A stretch of DNA of 11,080 nucleotides from Clostridiaceae bacterium (GTDB taxonomy: Bacteria > Bacillota > Clostridia > Oscillospirales > Acutalibacteraceae): positions 1 through 11,080 of the forward strand of contig JAEEHZ010000115.1 of the NCBI GenBank assembly GCA_016281115.1. Direction: 5' to 3'. The notes beneath the pieces were generated by a model. The model worked only from the letters and a program-made list of their open reading frames with translations, was not told the origin of the DNA and did not search any database. Position numbers and translations under genes: made by a program. Positions 6,769-11,080 of this stretch are shown in pieces; positions within the stretch are counted from its first letter, which is position 1; every line of letters begins with the position of its first letter.

Positions 6769-8280
6769 ATGAAAAAAATCCTTGATTTTATTTATAAACA
6801 TCATTATGCTGCTCTTGCGGCATTTTGTGTTATATTCGGTCTGTGCGCGGGACTTTTTTGGAATTATAACAGTATTAATTACAATTTAGCGGCAGTAGTC
6901 GCAAATGTTATCGTTATTCTTATGTGCTTCGGCACAGGGGCTTTCTTTAAGCTTAGAAATACTCTCAGTGAAAAAAGGATCATCGCGCTTATTTTCATTA
7001 TAGGATTGACGCTAAGGCTCGTTTATATACTTACATTACCTGCCACCTCGCATCAGCACGATGTAGAGATTTTCGGAAGCGGTTCAGGTCACGCAGGCTA
7101 TATTGAATATTTTCTCTATAACCGCTCTTTGCCCGATTTTGATCCTGTAAGCGTGTGGCAGTTTTATCATCCGCCGTTTCATCATATTATATGCGCCGTG
7201 TGGATGCGGCTTCAAATGCTTATGGGAATTTCATACGCCTACGCAATAGAGGGCATCCAATTTCTTACATTCTTTTATTCGGGCGTTTGTTGTATTGTTT
7301 GTATAAAAATATTTAGACTGGCAGGGTTTAAAAATTTACCTCTTTATCTTGCTTCCCTGTTTGTGTGCGTAAACCCTACGTTCAGGTTTTTTTCGGGCAG
7401 CATAAATAACGATTGTCTTTGTGCAATGTTTATGTTCCTTACGATTTACCATACAATTAAGTGGTATGACAACAAAAGAATAAGAACAATATTGCCTGTT
7501 GCAATATGCCTGGGGCTTGGGATGATCTCCAAGCTTTCTGCCGGCCTTGTTGCAATTGGGGTTGCGCTTGTGTTTTTATATGCGTTTGTCAAAGAGCGTG
7601 AAAAAGCCACGCTTATCGGGCAATATGCCATGTTTGGTGCGGTATGCGTGCCTTTAGGGCTTTCGTGGACAGTAAGAAACCTTATTATGTATAACACTCC
7701 GATAAACTATGTGCCTGATTTGGGGCCGAACAATTACCAATATATCGGCAATTATTCCGTATTGCGCAGATTATTCGATTTTTCACCCTATCAGTTTTCT
7801 TCCCCTTTTATAGTGTGGGGAGAACATTCGGGAGACTCTTATTATGAATTTAATCCGACTATCGGGTACTTAAAAACAGCTTGCTTTGAGGAATACTTTT
7901 CCGACATAAAAATATTGCCGTTTATGATGTTGATGGCTTTTTGCCTATGCGTTGTTGCGGCTTTAAGCGGACTTGTGCTTTTGATAATTGATATAAAAAA
8001 ATCCCGCCGCAGGCTGCCCTATGTACTTGTCACCGTTTGCACGGCTGTTTATTTTATTTCTTACTATGCTTTTTGTTTGAAATACCCTCAGGTTTGCACT
8101 ATGAACGCAAGATATGTACCTATGGCGGTCTTGGCAATACCTATGTTATTCGGTTATTTGATTGCCGATTTGCAGAATGAAAGTTCTAAACTGATTAAAA
8201 CGGTGCGCTTGATATCTATTGGTTCGGTATGCATATGCTGTGTGATGTCTGTTATAATCTATTCAGTTGTTCTTATATAG
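6769..8280 (+). CDS. GT-C-like multi-pass membrane glycosyltransferase
   Basis: This 503-residue integral membrane protein resembles family 39-like (PMT/ArnT) GT-C glycosyltransferases, which move a sugar from a polyprenyl-phosphate donor to an acceptor on the outer face of the membrane. An initial helix pair (about 12-60) precedes IIGLTLRLVYIL (about 78-89). The first outer loop carries HQHDVE (95-100), in which Asp98 is placed like the catalytic acid of GT-C enzymes. The motif WQFYHPPFHH (130-139), next to the following helix, is typical of the PMT/ArnT group. About ten or more hydrophobic segments follow, with a large polar loop near 320-370 (NYVPDLGPNNYQYIGNYS and onward). The donor and acceptor cannot be told from sequence. 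Translation starts at ATG 6769 after TAAGGT (8-nt spacer). It is probably co-transcribed with aroK, with no metabolic link that I can see. A Tad pilus locus begins 400 nt downstream, so a glycan added to surface proteins is possible but unproven. Confidence 0.7.
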   Translation: MKKILDFIYKHHYAALAAFCVIFGLCAGLFWNYNSINYNLAAVVANVIVILMCFGTGAFFKLRNTLSEKRIIALIFIIGLTLRLVYILTLPATSHQHDVEIFGSGSGHAGYIEYFLYNRSLPDFDPVSVWQFYHPPFHHIICAVWMRLQMLMGISYAYAIEGIQFLTFFYSGVCCIVCIKIFRLAGFKNLPLYLASLFVCVNPTFRFFSGSINNDCLCAMFMFLTIYHTIKWYDNKRIRTILPVAICLGLGMISKLSAGLVAIGVALVFLYAFVKEREKATLIGQYAMFGAVCVPLGLSWTVRNLIMYNTPINYVPDLGPNNYQYIGNYSVLRRLFDFSPYQFSSPFIVWGEHSGDSYYEFNPTIGYLKTACFEEYFSDIKILPFMMLMAFCLCVVAALSGLVLLIIDIKKSRRRLPYVLVTVCTAVYFISYYAFCLKYPQVCTMNARYVPMAVLAIPMLFGYLIADLQNESSKLIKTVRLISIGSVCICCVMSVIIYSVVLI

Positions 8281-8286
8281 TTACAG

Positions 8287-8302
8287 TATAATACGTATTA
8301 TA
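8287..8302. repeat. Perfect 16-bp palindrome with -10 hexamers on both strands
   Basis: TATAATACGTATTATA is fully self-complementary. It contains TATAAT reading rightward at 8287-8292 and the same hexamer on the other strand at 8297-8302. It lies 7 nt after the GT-C stop and 30 nt before the small membrane gene. It could be a -10 element for that gene (a weak -35, TTCAGT, is 18 nt upstream at 8263-8268), an operator for a dimeric repressor, or chance in AT-rich DNA. Confidence 0.4.
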
Positions 8303-8332
8303 AAGTCTGCTATTAATTAAAGGATGGTTTTT

Positions 8333-8533
8333 ATGATTTTGAAATTAACTAAAGTAATGCTTTTTATTGCCGTGATTTTCCTTTTCGCGGGCTTAGGGTG
8401 CTATGCCTTAACATTTGCAAATATTTTTTCACAGCAAAAGCTTGAAATGCTTTCAAGCGTAATATGTATGATTGCGTGCGTTTTTGCCGCAGGGGGAATA
8501 GTGTCCGGTGTATTATCATTTGATGAAAAATGA
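8333..8533 (+). CDS. Small two-helix membrane protein, unknown function
   Basis: I do not recognise this 66-residue protein. It begins with a short basic stretch (MILKLTK) and has two hydrophobic helices, at about 8-28 (VMLFIAVIFLFAGLGCYALT) and 40-60 (MLSSVICMIACVFAAGGIVS), joined by a polar turn containing FSQQK. It ends in the charged SFDEK. With the basic end inside, both termini would face the cytoplasm. The start is ATG 8333 because AAAGGA (8319-8324) lies 8 nt before it; an ATG at 8324 overlaps that site. It follows the GT-C gene by 52 nt, across the palindrome at 8287-8302, and precedes the Tad locus. It could be an accessory protein of either neighbour, but nothing in the sequence shows this. 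Confidence 0.6.
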   Translation: MILKLTKVMLFIAVIFLFAGLGCYALTFANIFSQQKLEMLSSVICMIACVFAAGGIVSGVLSFDEK

Positions 8534-8602
8534 CACAATATTACATATTCACAAAAAATGTATCTAAATAAAGCTTATTTTAAAGAATTGTGCCAATTTA
8601 TA

Positions 8603-8632
8603 TTGACTTTAACAATTGTTTCGTGGTAATAT
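8603..8632 (+). promoter_or_regulatory. Likely promoter of the tadZ/cpaE gene
   Basis: TTGACT (8603-8608) and TAATAT (8627-8632) are separated by 18 nt, and TGG immediately before the -10 makes it an extended TGn -10. This is the best sigma-A-type promoter in the window. Transcription would start near 8639, leaving a leader of about 50 nt that includes the small hairpin at 8655-8668 and the ribosome site. Confidence 0.65.
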
Positions 8633-8654
8633 ATAAATGGAATATAAAGAGTAA

Positions 8655-8668
8655 CTGTGCGCTCACAG
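8655..8668 (+). other. Small leader hairpin and ribosome site before a TTG start
   Basis: CTGTG (8655-8659) pairs with CACAG (8664-8668) around the loop CGCT. The ribosome site AAAGGA (8672-8677) begins 4 nt after it, with a 10-nt spacer to TTG 8688. The structure could influence translation or protect the 5' end of the mRNA; a 5-bp stem may also be chance. The ribosome site supports the TTG start, since no ATG lies nearby in frame. Confidence 0.4.
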
Positions 8669-8687
8669 ACGAAAGGAAAGATTTATT

Positions 8688-9755
8688 TTGAAGATTAAAT
8701 TAGCTGTTTTAGAGCATGATAAAAATTATCTTTCAAGGGTAATAACAGCCTTTAATAACCGCTTTGCCGACAAGCTTCAGGTTTATTCCTTTACAAAGGC
8801 GGACGAGGTAACCTATTCAACAATAAAAGATGTAAAAATAGACGTGCTTATCTCTTCTGACCATTTCGATATCGATTTTTCACAAATACCGAAAACGTGC
8901 GCGTTTGCCTATTTTGTTGAATCTCCGGGAATAGAACAGTATAATGACCGCCCGGCAATATGCAAGTTCCAAAAGGCTGATTTGATCTATAAAGAGATAC
9001 TCAATATATTCTCAGAGGTTGCAGCCAATATTTCGGGTGTCAGCCTTTCGGGAGACGAAACATCAAAAGTTATTCTTTTTACATCGGTTGCAGGCGGTGT
9101 GGGAAGCTCCACGGTTGCCGCGGCATATGCAAAGTTTTTGGCGCTGCACGGTCAAAAGCCTCTTTATCTGAATATGGAGATACTGGGTAATTCAAATGTA
9201 TTTTTCTCGGGTAACGGTCAATATACTTTCTCGGATATTATTTACGCCGTAAAAAGCAAAAAAACAAACCTTGTTATGAAGCTTGAAAGCTGCGTAAAAC
9301 AGGATGACAGCGGGGTAAGTTTTTACGATCCCTGTACATTGCCTCTTGATATGACAGAGCTTAACGCCGAAGAAATATCATCAATAATCAGAACGCTTAA
9401 AACCACCAATTCTTACACGCATATTGTTATCGACTCGGATTTTTCTTTAGACAGCAGAACGTTTGCTATGCTGAAGGCGGCTTCGGATGTAGTTCTTGTT
9501 GCGGACGGTTCCGCGGTAAGTAACTCAAAATTCAAGGCGTTTTACGACGCGTTTTCCATTCTCGAAAAGCAGCAGGATCTGCGTGTTATGTCTAAGCTTC
9601 ATATCGTTTATAACAAATTCAGCAACAAGACGAGCACCGAACTGCCGGTAGAAGGACTTAATGTTTTGGGCGGCATACCGAAGTTTGAACACGCATCTGT
9701 AAAGCAGGTGGTTGAGCAGGTTTCCACAATGGATGTGTTTAAGAATTTTATCTGA
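8688..9755 (+). CDS. cpaE: TadZ/CpaE-like pilus assembly protein (MinD/ParA family)
   Basis: This 355-residue protein fits the TadZ/CpaE family, which places the Tad (Flp pilus) secretion machine at its site on the cell membrane. Residues 1-110 resemble an atypical receiver domain (KLAVLEHDKNYLSRV; KIDVLISSD), without a clear phosphorylation site. Residues 125-355 form a MinD/ParA-like domain: a P-loop-like AGGVGSST at 135-142, a Walker B-like HIVIDSDFSLD at 245-255, and ASDVVLVADGS after it. The P-loop lacks both lysines of the deviant Walker A motif KGGxGKT: Ala135 and Ser140 stand in their places. Such loss is known in CpaE/TadZ proteins, so ATP use may be weak or absent. Translation begins at TTG 8688 after AAAGGA (10-nt spacer), a weak start that suggests a low dose. 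It lies 135 nt before the CpaF ATPase gene, its expected partner, and has its own strong promoter. Confidence 0.82.
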   Translation: MKIKLAVLEHDKNYLSRVITAFNNRFADKLQVYSFTKADEVTYSTIKDVKIDVLISSDHFDIDFSQIPKTCAFAYFVESPGIEQYNDRPAICKFQKADLIYKEILNIFSEVAANISGVSLSGDETSKVILFTSVAGGVGSSTVAAAYAKFLALHGQKPLYLNMEILGNSNVFFSGNGQYTFSDIIYAVKSKKTNLVMKLESCVKQDDSGVSFYDPCTLPLDMTELNAEEISSIIRTLKTTNSYTHIVIDSDFSLDSRTFAMLKAASDVVLVADGSAVSNSKFKAFYDAFSILEKQQDLRVMSKLHIVYNKFSNKTSTELPVEGLNVLGGIPKFEHASVKQVVEQVSTMDVFKNFI

Positions 9756-9765
9756 TGTTTTGATG

Positions 9766-9794
9766 AAAACCATATGAATGTTTTGTGTTTTTTT
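9766..9794 (+). terminator. Weak possible terminator after tadZ/cpaE
   Basis: An AT-rich stem of about 7 bp with one bulged C pairs 9766-9773 (AAAACCAT) with 9778-9784 (ATGTTTT), and a run of seven T follows at 9788-9794. It starts 10 nt after the stop codon. The stem is weak, so at most partial termination is expected; the T run also overlaps the candidate cpaF -35. Confidence 0.3.
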
Positions 9795-9822
9795 GCCGAT
9801 TTTCATATTAATATGCTATTAT
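9793..9822 (+). promoter_or_regulatory. Likely promoter of the cpaF gene
   Basis: TTGCCG (9793-9798) and TATTAT (9817-9822) are 18 nt apart, with TGC just before the -10 giving an extended TGn element. The design matches the promoter of the preceding gene. Transcription would start near 9829, with a leader of about 60 nt. The -35 matches only partly, so the extended -10 would carry most of the strength. Confidence 0.5.
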
Positions 9823-9890
9823 GATAGTGAGGAAAGGTATAACCATAAAAGCACAATAAGATATTACAAAATGATCTGCAGGTGACTGTT

Positions 9891-11080
9891 ATGGATGAAA
9901 ATATTCAAGAAAAATTAGTTGAAGAAATAAAGAATTATATTGCCGATAATTTGCGATTGAGCGAGTTATCGGATGAGCAGCTTGAGGACGAAATTGAAAA
10001 AATAATACATATAAAGACCGAAGGCAAATATATCTCAATAGAGCAAAAAATAAATATAAAAGAGCTTGTGTTCAGTTCGATAAGAGGCTTGGGTCTGCTT
10101 GATAGCATAATCAGAGACGAGTCTATAACCGAGGTTATGATAAACGGCTACGATCACATATTCATAGAGAAAAACGGCCGTTTGCAGAGGCTCGACGCCC
10201 AGTTTGAGAGTGAGAGGCGCTTGGAGGATATCATCCAGAGAATAGTTGGTATGTCGGGAAGAGAAGTAAACCAGTCAAACCCGATAGTTGATACCCGCTT
10301 GCAGGACGGCAGCCGTGTAAACGTTGTGTTACCGCCGATAGCGCTGTGCGGACCTACAATGACAATTCGTAGATTCTCCAAAACCCCTATGACAATGGAA
10401 AAACTGATAGAATTCGGCTCGCTTACACCGGAAATAGCAAAGCAGCTTCAGCTTCTCGTAAGAGCGAAATATAATATCTTTATAAGCGGAGGTACAGGCT
10501 CGGGTAAAACAACATTCCTTAACGCCCTTTCAAACTATATCCCGAAGGACGAGCGTATTATAACGATAGAAGATTCCGCAGAGCTTCAGATAAAGGGAAT
10601 AGACAACCTTGTAAGCCTTGAAACGAGAAATGCCAACTCCGCAGGCACAGGTCAGATAACAATAAGAGACCTTATAAAATCCTCTTTGCGTATGAGACCC
10701 GAAAGAATAGTAGTAGGCGAGGTCAGAGGAGGAGAAGCGCTTGATATGCTTCAGGCCATGAACACCGGACACGATGGTTCTCTATCCACAGGTCACGCAA
10801 ACTCTACCGAAGATATGCTAAGCCGTTTGGAGACAATGGTTTTGCAGGGCAGCGCGGGATTGCCGCTTGAGGCGATCAGACAGCAGATAGCTTCTGCGCT
10901 TGATATAATAATCCATCTTTCCCGTTTGAGAGACCACTCCCGTAAAACAATGGAGATCACAGAGGTAGTTGGATACGAAAACGGCAAAATACTTCTTAAT
11001 CCCCTTTATGTATTTGAGGAGGACGAAAATACTAAAATAGATAAGGTTTCGGGCTCATTAAAGAGAACGAAAAGTAAGAT
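9891..11080 (+). CDS. cpaF: CpaF/TadA-type secretion ATPase (3' end missing)
   Basis: This hexameric cytoplasmic ATPase powers assembly of Tad/Flp pili through the inner-membrane TadB/TadC platform. The frame is open from ATG 9891 to the window edge (396 residues), so only a short C-terminal end is probably missing. An acidic helical N-terminal part (1-60) leads to the N-terminal domain, with TEVMINGYDHIFIEKNG (about 80-96) and DTRLQDGSRVN (134-144), both typical of the type II/IV secretion ATPase superfamily. The motor domain has Walker A GGTGSGKTT (200-208), an Asp box ITIEDSAEL (224-232), Walker B RIVVGEVRG (272-280) and a His box STGHANS (299-305). All catalytic residues are present, in contrast to its TadZ neighbour. 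AGGTGA (9880-9885) lies 5 nt before the ATG. The late segment ITEVVGYENGKI is the usual near-terminal strand of CpaF. It is not a PilB/GspE ATPase, since it lacks their tetracysteine zinc site. Confidence 0.92.
   Translation, partial: MDENIQEKLVEEIKNYIADNLRLSELSDEQLEDEIEKIIHIKTEGKYISIEQKINIKELVFSSIRGLGLLDSIIRDESITEVMINGYDHIFIEKNGRLQRLDAQFESERRLEDIIQRIVGMSGREVNQSNPIVDTRLQDGSRVNVVLPPIALCGPTMTIRRFSKTPMTMEKLIEFGSLTPEIAKQLQLLVRAKYNIFISGGTGSGKTTFLNALSNYIPKDERIITIEDSAELQIKGIDNLVSLETRNANSAGTGQITIRDLIKSSLRMRPERIVVGEVRGGEALDMLQAMNTGHDGSLSTGHANSTEDMLSRLETMVLQGSAGLPLEAIRQQIASALDIIIHLSRLRDHSRKTMEITEVVGYENGKILLNPLYVFEEDENTKIDKVSGSLKRTKSK

Noticed and set aside
9829..9860. Short leader peptide after GAGGAAAGG in the cpaF leader
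   Set aside because: No ATG, GTG or TTG follows the ribosome-like site at a usable distance before a stop codon.
8534..9890. c-di-GMP riboswitch in front of the Tad genes
   Set aside because: Such switches sometimes precede pilus operons in Clostridia, but the leaders here are about 50-60 nt and lack the conserved core of the GEMM aptamer.

Overview
The window looks like chromosomal DNA from a moderately AT-rich Gram-positive anaerobe of the class Clostridia, most likely a gut Oscillospiraceae/Ruminococcaceae-type bacterium. That is an inference from the BMP-type nucleoside ABC transporter, a pyrimidine-nucleoside phosphorylase of the Firmicutes kind, AGGAGG-like ribosome sites before nearly every gene, and the pairing of a TadZ/CpaE protein with a CpaF ATPase. 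No rRNA, tRNA, CRISPR array, insertion sequence or phage gene was seen. Base and codon use look even throughout, with no sign of recent transfer.

Region 1 (1-5710) is a nucleoside uptake and breakdown locus on the + strand. It holds the 3' part of a BMP-family substrate-binding lipoprotein gene, a strong hairpin terminator or attenuator (431-468), a double-domain ABC ATPase, two membrane permeases coupled by close or overlapping junctions, and after a 100-nt gap a pyrimidine-nucleoside phosphorylase. Together they would bind a nucleoside outside the cell, import it at the cost of ATP, and split pyrimidine nucleosides into free base and (deoxy)ribose-1-phosphate. A GC-rich bidirectional terminator (5681-5710) closes the region.

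Region 2 (5747-8533) holds housekeeping and envelope genes. A lone acyl carrier protein gene lies on the - strand, convergent with pdp. Divergent from it is a short + strand group: shikimate kinase, a 503-residue multi-pass protein with GT-C glycosyltransferase features, and a 66-residue two-helix membrane protein that I do not recognise. A perfect 16-bp palindrome containing a -10-like hexamer on each strand precedes the small gene.

Region 3 (8534-11080) is the start of a Tad/Flp-type IV pilus locus: a TadZ/CpaE-like protein with a degenerate P-loop and a TTG start, then a CpaF/TadA secretion ATPase that runs off the right edge. Each has its own likely promoter of the same design (18-nt spacer and extended TGn -10), so they may be transcribed separately as well as together. 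The rest of the pilus machinery would be expected to the right.

I see no clearly new biological system. The points most worth a second look are the lysine-free P-loop of TadZ, its promoter and leader hairpin, the palindrome before the small membrane gene, the GT-C gene next to a pilus locus, and the attenuator-like hairpin inside the transporter operon.
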